From Planctomycetia bacterium (GTDB lineage Bacteria; Planctomycetota; Planctomycetia; Pirellulales; Thermoguttaceae): a DNA stretch of 39,317 nucleotides. Shown one piece after another: positions 17,610-26,632 of the stretch. The stretch's first letter is position 1; each line of letters begins with the position of its first letter. A program made the translations under genes and the position numbers. The stretch lies in the NCBI GenBank assembly GCA_030539035.1, contig JAUNSU010000025.1, positions 1 to 39,317 of the forward strand. The letters are read 5' to 3'. The notes below the pieces were generated by a model. It had not been told where the DNA came from. It saw only the letters and a list, made by a program, of their open reading frames with translations, and searched no databases.

Positions 17610-18045
17610 AAATGAATTTACGATTCGTTTGGCGCGCCGGGAAGATCTCCCTCAGATCAATGATCTCTATGAAGATCTGATTGAAACGCGAAGCGATCTC
17701 GCGGAAATGGAAAAGAATCTGGAAAAAATTCAAAATGATTATTGCAATCGTCTTCTGGTCGCCTGTCGGGAAAATGAAGTTGTGGGAACCGTTCAGTGTT
17801 CCGCGTCCCGTTCGGTCGCCTTCCATTGCCGCCCGTTTATGATCGTTGAGTATTTTATTGTAAAATCGACATTTCGACAGCATGGAGTCGGCCGGGCATT
17901 ACTGGAAAAGGCAGAAGAAATCGCAAGAGAATACAATTGCAGCGATCTTTTGCTTGTTTCCGCCGCAAAAAGAACGATCGCGCACGAACTCTATGCAAAA
18001 GTCGGATATGATACAACGGTCAAAGGATTCCGCAAATATCTGTAG
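17584..18045 (+). CDS. GNAT family N-acetyltransferase
   Basis: A cytoplasmic protein of about 153 residues with the Gcn5-related acetyltransferase fold. It begins with FTIRLARREDLPQINDLYED, has the beta4 segment MIVEYFIVKSTFRQHG and the acetyl-CoA loop QHGVGRALLEKA (Q/R-x-x-G-x-G/A). It ends with a typical ANARLYAKVGY-like block (AHELYAKVGYD). The open frame extends upstream to 17497, inside the symporter gene. I prefer ATG 17584, which leaves a 26-base overlap; ATG 17551 is the alternative. Overlap indicates co-transcription and possibly coupled translation. The acetyl acceptor is unknown; an amino-acid-related substrate would suit the symporter partner, but that is a guess. Confidence 0.88.
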   Translation: MKTNSKQPENEFTIRLARREDLPQINDLYEDLIETRSDLAEMEKNLEKIQNDYCNRLLVACRENEVVGTVQCSASRSVAFHCRPFMIVEYFIVKSTFRQHGVGRALLEKAEEIAREYNCSDLLLVSAAKRTIAHELYAKVGYDTTVKGFRKYL

Positions 18046-18061
18046 AAGCCCGGCTCCAATC

Positions 18062-18109
18062 GAAAAAAACGATCCCCCGTCGAAGAAATCAGGATCTTCA
18101 GCGGGGGAT
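18062..18109 (-). terminator. rho-independent terminator of RND efflux operon
   Basis: ATCCCCCG (18072-18079) pairs with CGGGGGAT (18102-18109), and GAAGA/TCTTC pair inside. On the minus strand the stem is followed by CGTTTTTTTCG, a classic T-run, 35 bases after the RND stop codon. It may also serve the convergent GNAT gene. Confidence 0.88.
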
Positions 18110-18143
18110 TTGCATTAAACAGGATCTCTTTCAAAAAGAAAGA

Positions 18144-21100
18144 TCACTGATCTGTATTTACAGGCGCCGTGTTTTCTGCATTGGGAGCGGAATTTTCCGA
18201 CTCCGGAACCGCGGTCTCTTTCTTCTTTCGCATGCGCTGGAAAAATTCCCGGGTCTTTTGGCAAATCGAATAGAGCGGGGGGATAAAAGCGATTCCGACA
18301 ACGGTCGCGAGGAGCATTCCGGAGAACGTGGTAACGCCAATCGCCTTTCGGCTTCCCGCGCCAGCTCCGGACGCAATTACAAGGGGAAGTACCCCGAGAA
18401 TGAAGGACCATGCGGTCATTAAAACCGCGCGGAACCGCATTGCGGCGGCTTTCAGCGCGGCTTCATCGACCCCAAGGCCGGATTCCCGAAGTTCTTTCGC
18501 GAATTCGACCATAAGAATTGCGTTTTTACTTGCCAATCCGATCAGCATTACGAGTCCTAATTGAGAGTAAATACTGAGAGGGAGCTTCCAAACAGCCAAG
18601 CCCAAAAGAGCGCCCAGGGTCGCAATGGATACCGACAGCATTACAGGGACCGGAATTGTCCAGGATTCATATTGGGCAACGAGGAACAAGTATCCGCAGA
18701 TCAGGGAGAGAATGAGCAGATAGACGATTCGTCCCTGATTCTTCTGTTCCTGATAGCTCATCCCGGTCCATTCCACGTGGAAATTTCGGGGAAGGACATT
18801 ATTCCCACATTGCTGAATCGCGTTCATGTAGTCGCCGGAACTGATCCCTTCCTTGGAGATCCCGCTGTAGTCGGCCGCCATCTGCTGATTGAACCGGACG
18901 ATTTTTTGCGGACCAAGAGTATAAACAACATTCCCAACGGAACTAAAGGGAACCATCTTTCCCGTCTGATTCGGAATGTTCAGATTATTGATATCTTCCA
19001 TCAATCCCCGATCATTCGCACTCGACTGAATTTTTACTTTGAATGTATATCCGAGCATATTGAAGTCGTTCACATAGAAGGACGCGAGCTTCGACTGAAG
19101 GGTATTAAAAAGGGTGGAGACGGGAATTCCGAGCATTTCCGCCTTGTCCCGATTGATATTCAATTTCAGCTGCGGTGTATCCGCATTATAGGAACTGAAG
19201 CACTGATTCGTTTCCGGGAGCCGGTTCAATGCTCCCATGAAGATTTTGGTCTGATTCGACAGATCAACCGGAGAGACATCGCCGGACGCGCAAAGATTAA
19301 AGGACGCGCCGCCGGTAATTCCAAGTCCCTGAATCGCGGGAGGAACAAAGGGGAAGAAGATCGCTTCCGGAATCTGGGATCCGATCTCGATCAGTTTTTG
19401 CTGAATCGATTTCAGATCGGTTCCGGGATCCTTTCGCTGATCCCAATAATCGAGCTTTACAATAGCACAAGCGTAGTTTTCACCGGATCCGCCAATAAAG
19501 CTGAAGCCGTTAATCGCAAGAACACTGTAAACTCCTTTGATCTCCTGGGCTCTTCGGCTGAATTCACCGAGAACGTTTTCCGTTCGATACTGCGTTGCTC
19601 CCGGCGGAAGCTCCACATGGCAAAGAATCGCTCCGCGGTCCTCATCCGGAAGAAACGCGCCCGGCGTTTTCCCATAGAAGAAATAATTCAAGTACAAGAT
19701 AACCCCGAAGAGGATCAAGGTCAATCCGACTCTTCGAACAAGGATTCCGCTCAAGCTGAGAAAGCCGCTTCGGAATTTGTCGAGCCCGTAATTAAACGGG
19801 GCAAAGATCCATTTGTGCTTGTTTTTCGACGGACGGAGCAAAAGTACGCAAAGGGCGGGAGATAAAGTCAACGCGTTCACTCCGGAAAGGACCAGCGCAA
19901 TGCACATGGTAACCGCGAATTGCGTATAAATATTACCAACCATCCCGCCGTAGAAGCAGATCGGGACATAAATGGCGACGGTAACCAATGTCGTCGCGAT
20001 AATCGGTCCGGTGATCTGGGACATTCCCTTCACGGTCGCATCCATGATCGACTCCCCATTTTCCAGATGAGTCATCACGTTCTCCACCACGATAATCGCG
20101 TCGTCTACCAGGGATCCGATCACGAGGATCAGGCCGAACATGGTAAGGACATTGATCGTGAATCCCATTGCAAGCAGGAAAGGAAAGGCTCCCACCATGG
20201 AAACCGGAATCGCGATCGCCGGGATGATGGTCGCCCGCCAATTCTGAAGAAAGAGATAGGTAACGCCGACAACAAGGATCAGGGCTTCGATCAAAGTGCT
20301 CACAATTTCCCGCATGGAAATGATGATGAAGTCCGAAGGATTGTATTCCACTTTATAATGAACACCGTCGGGGAGCTGAACCTGGATCCGGTCCAGTTCG
20401 GAAACGATGTTCTGAATGGTTTTCAGGGCATTGGCGCCATCGGTTCGGAACGCCGCGAAGCAGACGCATTCCCGTCCGTTGGAATGGCTCAAACCGCCGT
20501 AGTTTTCCGCGCCAAGTTCAACTCGGGCAATATCGCGCAGCTTGACAACATTCCCTTTTCCATCGGATCGAATTATGATATTTTCGAACTCTTCGGCTGT
20601 TTTCAACCGCCCTTGAACGTTGATCTTGAACTGAAGATAATTACTGCTTCCCTCATCGCCGACCGATCCGGCGGCCGCCTGAAGATTTTGGCTTTGAATC
20701 GCCGCGGAGACCTCCTGCGAAGAGATCCCAATCGCGGACATTCGAAGGGAATCAAGCCAAACGCGCATACTGTAGTCCCGGGTTCCGAAGACCTGGACCT
20801 GGCTGACCCCTTCCGTTCGGGCAACAACGTCTTTCACGTCGGTTTTGACCAGATTATAGAGTTCCAGAAGGGACATATCCGTCTTTTGGGGATCGGTTTC
20901 GTAGGCAATCATGCAAAGAATATCGGGGGACTGCTTTCGGGTCGTGATTCCGAACAGCTTAACCTCCTGCGGAAGAACCGGTTCGGCCAGCTTGACCGCG
21001 TTCTGAACGTTGACCTGGGCAATATCGGCATCGACTCCATATCGGAAGGTAATATCGAGCTGATAGTTCCCGTAGTTGTCGGAAGTCGATTGATAATACA

Positions 21101-21329
21101 AGACGTTTTCAACGCCGTTGACCTGCTGTTCAATCGGGGAAGCAACCGTATTGGCGATTACTTCAGCGCTTGCGCCGGTGTAAGTCGTTCGAACACGGAC
21201 CTGAACAGGGGTAATTTCCGGATATTCGGAAATCGGCATCAAAGGGATGCAGATCGCTCCGATCAGGAGCATGAGTACGCTGATCACGATCGCGAATTTT
21301 GGACGGGTAATAAAGAATCTGGAAATCAT
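18144..21329 (-). CDS. RND efflux pump inner-membrane subunit (HAE1/AcrB family)
   Basis: A 1061-residue proton-driven efflux transporter of AcrB/MexB type. It starts MISRFFITRPKFAIVISVLM, the usual first helix. It has the two-fold repeated arrangement of periplasmic porter loops and 12 membrane helices. The proton-relay aspartates lie in GSLVDDAIIVVENV, and the fourth-helix region includes NVLTMFGLILVIG. The second-half counterpart is QLGLVMLIGLASKNAILMVEFA. The C-terminus is a charged Lys/Arg/Glu tail. The start has GGAGG upstream and follows the adaptor gene stop by one base, so the two are one operon. No outer-membrane TolC-like gene lies next to it, so the channel must come from elsewhere. 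Likely substrates are drugs, bile-like or other amphipathic compounds. Confidence 0.96.
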   Translation of the reverse strand: MISRFFITRPKFAIVISVLMLLIGAICIPLMPISEYPEITPVQVRVRTTYTGASAEVIANTVASPIEQQVNGVENVLYYQSTSDNYGNYQLDITFRYGVDADIAQVNVQNAVKLAEPVLPQEVKLFGITTRKQSPDILCMIAYETDPQKTDMSLLELYNLVKTDVKDVVARTEGVSQVQVFGTRDYSMRVWLDSLRMSAIGISSQEVSAAIQSQNLQAAAGSVGDEGSSNYLQFKINVQGRLKTAEEFENIIIRSDGKGNVVKLRDIARVELGAENYGGLSHSNGRECVCFAAFRTDGANALKTIQNIVSELDRIQVQLPDGVHYKVEYNPSDFIIISMREIVSTLIEALILVVGVTYLFLQNWRATIIPAIAIPVSMVGAFPFLLAMGFTINVLTMFGLILVIGSLVDDAIIVVENVMTHLENGESIMDATVKGMSQITGPIIATTLVTVAIYVPICFYGGMVGNIYTQFAVTMCIALVLSGVNALTLSPALCVLLLRPSKNKHKWIFAPFNYGLDKFRSGFLSLSGILVRRVGLTLILFGVILYLNYFFYGKTPGAFLPDEDRGAILCHVELPPGATQYRTENVLGEFSRRAQEIKGVYSVLAINGFSFIGGSGENYACAIVKLDYWDQRKDPGTDLKSIQQKLIEIGSQIPEAIFFPFVPPAIQGLGITGGASFNLCASGDVSPVDLSNQTKIFMGALNRLPETNQCFSSYNADTPQLKLNINRDKAEMLGIPVSTLFNTLQSKLASFYVNDFNMLGYTFKVKIQSSANDRGLMEDINNLNIPNQTGKMVPFSSVGNVVYTLGPQKIVRFNQQMAADYSGISKEGISSGDYMNAIQQCGNNVLPRNFHVEWTGMSYQEQKNQGRIVYLLILSLICGYLFLVAQYESWTIPVPVMLSVSIATLGALLGLAVWKLPLSIYSQLGLVMLIGLASKNAILMVEFAKELRESGLGVDEAALKAAAMRFRAVLMTAWSFILGVLPLVIASGAGAGSRKAIGVTTFSGMLLATVVGIAFIPPLYSICQKTREFFQRMRKKKETAVPESENSAPNAENTAPVNTDQ

Positions 21330-21330
21330 A

Positions 21331-22674
21331 TTACTTCTTTCCTCCGTCGATCGAACGGTTTGTTTCCGGGCTTAATGTCGGAGTGTAAGAGGGATTGACC
21401 TTAAACGGAGGGATTACTCCATCCGGACCGGGGATCATGCGGATCTTGTGCGTTCCGTCGATCACAACGACTTCTCCTTCTTTCAGGCCGCCTGCGAGGG
21501 TCTGATATTCTCCATCAGAAGAGATCGGTTCCACTTGCCGCTTTTCCACAACATTATCGGGACCGACGACGTAAATGGAATGATGGCGCCCATCGAACAG
21601 CAGAGCGGATTCTTTAACGGCGGGAAGCATTTTATCTTCCTTTTTATCAAGATAAACGGTTGCAACGCCGCCGGGATTCAAAAATTCCTTACTGTTGCGG
21701 AAGGATGCCCAGATGTAAATGGTGTTGGTTGACGCGGCCATCTGATTATCGATAAAGGCGATTTCTCCCTTTTCTTTATAGATCTCTCCGCCGGCAAGTT
21801 CGATCAGAATGTTCGAACTCTTTTTAAGATTATCCACGTTTCCGAAAAGGGTGGTAAAGTCTTTTTCAGAGACGGAAAAGCGGAGATAAATGGGATCAAG
21901 CTGAACAACGGTCGCAAGGGGGCCGCTCTGCGGGGTGATGTAATTTCCGACGGTGTAGTTCACTCGTCCGATACGGCCGGAGATCATTGCGCGGATCGTG
22001 GTATGTCCCATATCGTCCCGTGCGAGCTTCAGTTCGGCCTTTGCGGCATCCAATCCGGCTTGAGCGGCCAATTTTTCCGCGCTTACGGCGGCCATTTCTG
22101 CGGTTTGCGCATCGAGAACGCTCTTGATATTTTCAACCGTGTCTTTAGTAACGAGATTCCCCCCCTGCTCGTAAAGGGTCGCATTCCGGTCGTAATTGTT
22201 TTTTGCGTAGGTCAATCGGGCCTGAGTCTGCTTTTCTTTGGCGTCGACCGTTGCGATTTGCGCCTCGCAGCTTGCGACCCTTGCGATTGCCGCGCTCAAA
22301 GCCGCTTCATATCGGATCTTTTCGATCTCAAAAAGAATGTCGTCTTTTTTGACGAAATTTCCTTCCTGGAACATCTGTTTTTCGATATTCCCCGAGATTC
22401 GGGCGACAACGACCACTTTTTGAATCGGCTCAAAAGATCCGATGTATTTTCTCCGGATCACTTCCGGCTTCTGAACGACTTTTTCCACCAGAACAACCGG
22501 ATCGGTATTTTGGGATTCTTCCGCGGCGGGAGGATCAGAAGGTTTCTTTTCCTGCGCGGAAATAGTTCCTTCGACATGGCGTGATGCATCATCGGATCCG
22601 GATTTATAATAGCAGTAAAAAATCCCCGCAGCTAAAAGTCCGATTCCGATACAAAAAAAGAAAAATCTTTTCAC
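21331..22674 (-). CDS. RND efflux periplasmic adaptor (AcrA/HlyD membrane fusion protein)
   Basis: The partner of the AcrB-like pump, about 447 residues. I choose a GTG start at 22674 because AAGGAG lies seven bases upstream and the product begins with a clean membrane anchor (KRFFFFCIGIGLLAAGIFY). The longer frame to 22806 would begin almost on top of the predicted promoter. Features in order: lipoyl-like half domain (VVARISGNIEKQMFQEGNFVKKD), long alpha-helical hairpin rich in Ala, Glu and Gln (about 150-225 of the mature frame), second lipoyl half (TIRAMISGRIGRVNYTVGNY), beta-barrel domain (LRFSVSEKDF) and C-terminal membrane-proximal domain (VVEKRQVEPI). Non-ATG start is unusual in this window but well supported. 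Confidence 0.93.
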   Translation of the reverse strand: MKRFFFFCIGIGLLAAGIFYCYYKSGSDDASRHVEGTISAQEKKPSDPPAAEESQNTDPVVLVEKVVQKPEVIRRKYIGSFEPIQKVVVVARISGNIEKQMFQEGNFVKKDDILFEIEKIRYEAALSAAIARVASCEAQIATVDAKEKQTQARLTYAKNNYDRNATLYEQGGNLVTKDTVENIKSVLDAQTAEMAAVSAEKLAAQAGLDAAKAELKLARDDMGHTTIRAMISGRIGRVNYTVGNYITPQSGPLATVVQLDPIYLRFSVSEKDFTTLFGNVDNLKKSSNILIELAGGEIYKEKGEIAFIDNQMAASTNTIYIWASFRNSKEFLNPGGVATVYLDKKEDKMLPAVKESALLFDGRHHSIYVVGPDNVVEKRQVEPISSDGEYQTLAGGLKEGEVVVIDGTHKIRMIPGPDGVIPPFKVNPSYTPTLSPETNRSIDGGKK

Positions 22675-22814
22675 TTCCCAACTCCTTGATTTTTGCAAGA
22701 TATAAAGATCGTTCCCGGCAACAGCCCAAGGATCGATTTTGCTTGATTTTATCGTTTTTCCCTTCTTTTTTTCATGGAAGATCTCCATAAAAAAATAGTT
22801 GTTCACTATTAACT

Positions 22815-22842
22815 ATTATAGTCTAAATTCCCGATTTGAAAA
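22815..22842 (-). promoter_or_regulatory. promoter of RND efflux operon
   Basis: On the minus strand TTTTCA (22837-22842) and a perfect TATAAT (22815-22820) are 16 bases apart. Transcription would start near 22808, giving a leader of about 134 bases before the GTG start. The AT-rich near-repeat around TAGTTAATAG could host an operator. Confidence 0.6.
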
Positions 22843-23010
22843 GGCGGGGGAACATCTTCCGCCTCAGAAAAAAACACGGAATTTTATTGATTTACCGAAG
22901 AATTTTCTGTTCCGTATTTTCTGATTCCCCGGCAAATTCCAGAAAAGAGCAAATCCTTGAATTCCGGGGTTCCTTAAAGAAAAAAGAAGGATTCTTTCAG
23001 GAATATCTGC

Positions 23011-23039
23011 TTGTAAACGGGACCTTTTTCCGGTATAAT
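23011..23039 (+). promoter_or_regulatory. sigma70-like promoter of interrupted hydrolase gene
   Basis: TTGTAA (23011-23016) and TATAAT (23034-23039) are 17 bases apart, pointing toward the hydrolase start at 23231. Confidence 0.65.
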
Positions 23040-23230
23040 CTGCTCCTGATGTGTCTGAAAACTTTTTAAAACGAGGACGAATTCGGATAAAATTTCGCCT
23101 TTACCGGCAGGAGTCCCCTGAAATGAACGAGATATAATCGATAAAAGCACGATTTCCCCGTTTTTCAACCGAAATGAGAAATCGGTCTCCCGGAACAGAT
23201 CCGTTAATGCAAACCTTTAATGAGGAAAAA

Positions 23231-24232
23231 ATGAAAAGAACATTCGCGAAATTTTTTCGATTTCTGATAATTCTGTTTTTTGTCTCTTTTTCGGCGTTCC
23301 TTTATGCGGAAGAACGAACGGTCTGGAAATACTCTTTCGACAAGGCCGGACCGGACAACAATCTTGAGATCAAAGGGGGAAGTCTTCATGGACCGCTTCC
23401 CGAAGGTGTTTCTCAAAATTTTCTCGGCTGGCAAACCTCGTCCCTGAAAAGCGAACGGCTAAAGGAAGAGGGAAAAACCTTTTTCCGATTCACAGCAGAC
23501 CGAATCTTCGGAGGAAGTCCCCAGCTCACTGTTCGTGTTCCAGAACTGGAGCCGAGCAAGTATTACCGGCTGACGGCAACGGTCCGAAATCGATCGGACG
23601 GGGGATTCGCTCTTTATCTGCGGGAAAATCCGGTTCCTTATGCGAGTATCGGACCCGCTCTTTCTCTGGAATTCTCGGATGAATGGCAAACGGAATCGGT
23701 TTTTCTTCAGTTCCGCAAACCGGCATCGAATAAATATTCGCTTTTTTTCGCGTTTTCGGGCAGCGGAACATTCGATCTTCAGGAATTTTCGATTATTGAA
23801 ACGGATCGTGAATCGTATCTTGCCCAGGAACGGGGAATGTCGAAGAAAAACGCGATGATCGTGAATCGCCCGGATCCGAAATGGCGCAATTACATAAACG
23901 CGAGCTGCTTTCCTTTCGGTGTTCCCGCCGGATGGAACTGCCGCCGGGGAAGCGCGGTTCTTTCGGACGACCGGTCCGGACCCTCCGGACAAAACGCGAT
24001 CCTTGTAAAACCGGACTTCGGTGAAATTGAAACGCCGCAAATTTTTTCCGCGCCATTTCAGGTTCCCGATCCGAACAAGACATACACGGTTTCTTTTTCT
24101 TGCAAAGGATCCGCGCCGATCGCATGCAACGGAAAAATGTTCAATCCGGCCGGTAACTGGCGGCGTTTTGATTTTCCGATCCGTATTCCGCAAGGGGAGG
24201 CGGGCGCTTTTCTGGATTTTTCCTCTTCGTAA
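23231..24232 (+). CDS. N-terminal fragment: signal peptide and two carbohydrate-binding-like domains
   Basis: This is what would be made if the TAA is read as stop, about 333 residues. A signal peptide (MKRTFAKFFRFLIILFFVSF, cleaved near YAEE) is followed by two beta-sandwich modules. The first runs from VWKYSFDKAGPDN to about FDLQEFSIIE. The second runs from NYINASCFPFGVPAGW to the stop and lacks its last strand. Such modules bind polysaccharide. On its own the fragment would be an exported, truncated binding protein. Confidence 0.7.
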   Translation: MKRTFAKFFRFLIILFFVSFSAFLYAEERTVWKYSFDKAGPDNNLEIKGGSLHGPLPEGVSQNFLGWQTSSLKSERLKEEGKTFFRFTADRIFGGSPQLTVRVPELEPSKYYRLTATVRNRSDGGFALYLRENPVPYASIGPALSLEFSDEWQTESVFLQFRKPASNKYSLFFAFSGSGTFDLQEFSIIETDRESYLAQERGMSKKNAMIVNRPDPKWRNYINASCFPFGVPAGWNCRRGSAVLSDDRSGPSGQNAILVKPDFGEIETPQIFSAPFQVPDPNKTYTVSFSCKGSAPIACNGKMFNPAGNWRRFDFPIRIPQGEAGAFLDFSSS

Positions 24233-24241
24233 AATTTCCTT

Positions 24242-25903
24242 ATGGACGGGATTAGAATAGCCGAAGAAGGAGAAAATAAGTACTGCCGGGCCGGATCCGC
24301 GGAGATCGCACTTGGACTTTCGGCGTCCGATGCTTCCGAGGCCCGTATTCAATTTCAGGATGAGCCGTCGAAAATACGATATCGAATTCTTGGAGAATGG
24401 GAGGGAATTACTCTTGCCGTATCCATCACCAACATTCGAAATGAAACGCATGAAATCTCTCTTGTTCCCGACTCTTCCGACGGCGAGATCGATTACGGGG
24501 TCTTTCCGCAAACACCATTCGGACAATTTCGAATCAATGTTCAAGCGATGAAAAACGGGAAAGAGATCTCTCCGGTCGCGGAATACGTAATCACTCGATT
24601 GAATCGTCCGGTTTTTTGGGGGAAAGACGCGCCGGATTCGTTTTTCGGAGTCCACGCGGAACCAATCTCCAATATTCTCAAAGCCCTGAAAGCAGGCGGA
24701 CTCAACTGGGTCCGGCTCCATGATGCAGGAGGTCAATATTCGCTCTGGTCGAGTATCGAACCGGAAAAGGGAACATGGAAATTTTTCGATCCCGAACTGA
24801 AAAACTACAGAAATCACGATCTGATGATCTATGGACAGTTGGGGGGATCACCGGTCTGGGCAAATTACTACGGAAAAGGAGGGCCGAAAACTCCCTCCTC
24901 ATACTTCATCCGATTTTGCGCTCCCACCGACGATCATCTTCCCGATTTCGAAAATTACGCTTATCAAATGGTCAAGCACTATAAAGGAATGATTCAGGAT
25001 TGGTGTCTTTGGAATGAGCCCTGGGGATCGTTCTTCCATAAAGGATATGATCCCGCTCATGATGAATACATCTGCTTCGACAATCAGGGCGCGGCTTATG
25101 CAAAAGTTCTCAAAGCCGCTTATAAGGGCGCAAAGAGGGCGGATCCTTCCGTTCGGATCAGCGGATTTGGAACAACGTCTTCCGCGGATCGATTCACCGC
25201 GCAGATCGTCGAGGCAGGCGGGTTCGAATACTGTGATGAAATCGATTATCATCAATACGCGCCCCGCTATTTCGGATTCCCCGGCGACGGAATGAAAAAG
25301 GGACTCGATCAAACATTCGCTCCCATTGTCAAAAAATACGGATCCATCGGAAAGAATATTATCATGTCCGAAGGGAGTTCCTTGACCACAGGATCCAATA
25401 AAGGAAAGCCGCTCTACGGAATCTATAAGTATGTTCTTCCCTGGAAAAATACGGAAAATTATCATGATGCCGGAGATCGAATTGTCCGGTTCCTTCTCGC
25501 TTATCATGTATCCGGCGTTAAGAGGGTTTTTCTTTATACAACACACGGACACAGAAATTTGACCCGTTGCTCTTTCCAGCTCCTTCTTGCCGGAGACGGA
25601 TATCCGCATCCCTCGCTCGCCGCGCTTTCCGCTTTCGCACAAAATACGGAGGGAAGCCGGTTTATCGAGTACAGAAAATTGAGTCCCGAGGTGTATGCCG
25701 CCGTATTTGAAAAAAGCAACGGATCCTCTTTCGCCGTGATCACCGGGAAAAAAACGGGAAGAGGAACGGTTCACTGTTCCAATCCGGGCGCGCAGGCCGC
25801 TGATCTTTACGGAAATCCTTTGTCCTTTCCATTAAAGTACATGGGATATCTGCAATACATCACTGCACCCTGTCCGCCGGACAAGCTCACATTCAATCCT
25901 TAA
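24242..25903 (+). CDS. C-terminal fragment: clan GH-A catalytic domain (GH39/GH5-like)
   Basis: About 553 residues after the internal stop, opening at the first in-frame ATG. Residues about 20-125 are a beta-rich linker domain. A (beta/alpha)8 barrel follows from about 135 (SFFGVHAEPI, LKAGGLNWVRLHDAGG). The likely acid/base is Glu in WCLWNEPWGS and the nucleophile Glu in NIIMSEGSS, the clan GH-A arrangement seen in GH39, GH5 and GH30 enzymes. A small beta domain ends the protein (YAAVFEKSNGSSFAVITG). No ribosome site precedes the ATG and no signal peptide is present. Independent expression of this half as a secreted enzyme is therefore unlikely. The 3' end overlaps the convergent DUF1559-like gene by three bases. 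Confidence 0.75.
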   Translation: MDGIRIAEEGENKYCRAGSAEIALGLSASDASEARIQFQDEPSKIRYRILGEWEGITLAVSITNIRNETHEISLVPDSSDGEIDYGVFPQTPFGQFRINVQAMKNGKEISPVAEYVITRLNRPVFWGKDAPDSFFGVHAEPISNILKALKAGGLNWVRLHDAGGQYSLWSSIEPEKGTWKFFDPELKNYRNHDLMIYGQLGGSPVWANYYGKGGPKTPSSYFIRFCAPTDDHLPDFENYAYQMVKHYKGMIQDWCLWNEPWGSFFHKGYDPAHDEYICFDNQGAAYAKVLKAAYKGAKRADPSVRISGFGTTSSADRFTAQIVEAGGFEYCDEIDYHQYAPRYFGFPGDGMKKGLDQTFAPIVKKYGSIGKNIIMSEGSSLTTGSNKGKPLYGIYKYVLPWKNTENYHDAGDRIVRFLLAYHVSGVKRVFLYTTHGHRNLTRCSFQLLLAGDGYPHPSLAALSAFAQNTEGSRFIEYRKLSPEVYAAVFEKSNGSSFAVITGKKTGRGTVHCSNPGAQAADLYGNPLSFPLKYMGYLQYITAPCPPDKLTFNP

Positions 25904-26625
25904 TTCGGATCTCCATTCTGTCGTTCACAATTTGAGAAAGAGGAGCTGATCTGAAAGAATTCCAAAAGAAGGTTCCGGTCGATTTTTGGCGAGATTCGGC
26001 GAACTGATCCGTCGGCGAAAACAGCAAGCGCGCCGGAATGATTCCGGCTTCCAATCGGAAAGGCGGAAGAAGACCGGATCTCGTCCAATGTCAATTCGCG
26101 GGAAGGATCCATCCAGAGAACAGGATCCGGCCGCTCGACGATCAGGATCAGATCGGACATTCCTTTTTTCTCTGAACCTGCATTCCGGGAATTCGCGGAA
26201 GGGGACGGAAACAGCGTATTATCTCCCATCACGACAGAATAGGAACAGAATCCTTTCTCCGGATTTTTCTCGCAGGGGCAGCAGAACGGGATCATCGTCC
26301 TTTCGTAAAGAAGCGAATTCTTTTCGCTGTCCCAGGGCTCATTGAAATCGATTTTTTCGTAAAGATCCATTTCTCCCAAAAAAGGGAGAAGAAGTGCACG
26401 CCAACTATGGAGCGGCTTGCCGTTTTTATCCGTTGTATAAACCGGCGGCCAGGCGGAATACAAATCGCGGTAATTCATCATTGCACGGGCAAGTATCTGA
26501 AGACGCGCTTCACACTGATCCAAACGGGCATTTTGACGCATTCGCACCAAAGGAATCGCGGAAAGCAACATCAGGGCGATAAGGATCAGAAGGATCAAAA
26601 AGCCGAAAACGCGTTTGTTTTCCAT
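25900..26625 (-). CDS. DUF1559-like (type II pseudopilin-like) protein
   Basis: About 241 residues. One N-terminal membrane helix (VFGFLILLILIALMLLSAI) is followed by RMRQNARLDQCEARLQILARAMMNYRD and an SAWPP motif. This parallels the Planctomycetota DUF1559 pattern of a pilin-like helix, a Cys and Asn-Tyr helix, and F/W-PP. Near the C-terminus NHSGALAVFADGSVR gives an H-x8-DG motif close to the H-x9-DG of the family. The usual prepilin FTLVELL site is absent, so processing as a pilin is doubtful. Start at ATG 26625 is preferred; ATG 26646 overlaps the kinase gene end. Either way it is tightly coupled to the kinase gene on the same strand. Function unknown; probably an envelope-anchored protein. 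Confidence 0.75.
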   Translation of the reverse strand: MENKRVFGFLILLILIALMLLSAIPLVRMRQNARLDQCEARLQILARAMMNYRDLYSAWPPVYTTDKNGKPLHSWRALLLPFLGEMDLYEKIDFNEPWDSEKNSLLYERTMIPFCCPCEKNPEKGFCSYSVVMGDNTLFPSPSANSRNAGSEKKGMSDLILIVERPDPVLWMDPSRELTLDEIRSSSAFPIGSRNHSGALAVFADGSVRRISPKIDRNLLLEFFQISSSFSNCERQNGDPN

Positions 26626-26632
26626 GATCCGA

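Larger units (their letters stand above)
22675..23230. other. divergent intergenic region between efflux operon and hydrolase gene
   Basis: No credible gene is seen; two short open frames here have no family features. It holds the minus-strand efflux promoter (22815-22842), an interrupted palindrome CCCCGG/CCGGGG at 22927-22932 and 22964-22969, and the plus-strand hydrolase promoter (23011-23039). The approximately 185-base leader of the hydrolase contains a small ACCGA/TCGGT hairpin near 23169-23187. Confidence 0.4.
23231..25903 (+). pseudogene. secreted clan GH-A glycoside hydrolase interrupted by one in-frame TAA
   Basis: One continuous reading frame from ATG 23231 (GAGGA five bases upstream) to TAA 25901, broken only by TAA at 24230-24232. 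Both halves are in the same frame, so this is a nonsense codon and not a frameshift. Residues flanking the stop read LDFSSS then NFLMDGIRIAEEG, which is the normal ending of one carbohydrate-binding jelly roll. That means the stop falls inside a folded domain. A single C-to-T, G-to-T or A-to-T change from CAA, GAA or AAA would create it. Possibilities are a recent loss of function, a sequencing error, or translational readthrough. The coding character is unchanged on both sides, which argues for a very recent event or a living gene. Confidence 0.85.

Noticed and set aside
18561-19865. 434-residue plus-strand open frame opposite the RND pump
   Set aside because: Shadow of the efflux gene; no start signal, no recognisable fold.
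19920-21398. 492-residue open frame on the plus strand opposite the RND pump gene
   Set aside because: It lies entirely antisense to the clear AcrB-family gene, is rich in His, Arg, Asn and Asp with no domain pattern, and reflects the lack of antisense stops in this codon usage.
22836-23069. 77-residue open frame between the efflux and hydrolase genes
   Set aside because: Composition is random-looking, there is no ribosome site, and it overlaps both predicted promoters.
23459-24817. 452-residue minus-strand open frame spanning the in-frame stop of the hydrolase
   Set aside because: Its Arg/Phe/Ser-rich translation shows no domain, and the plus strand has a signal peptide, binding modules and catalytic motifs in frame across the same interval.
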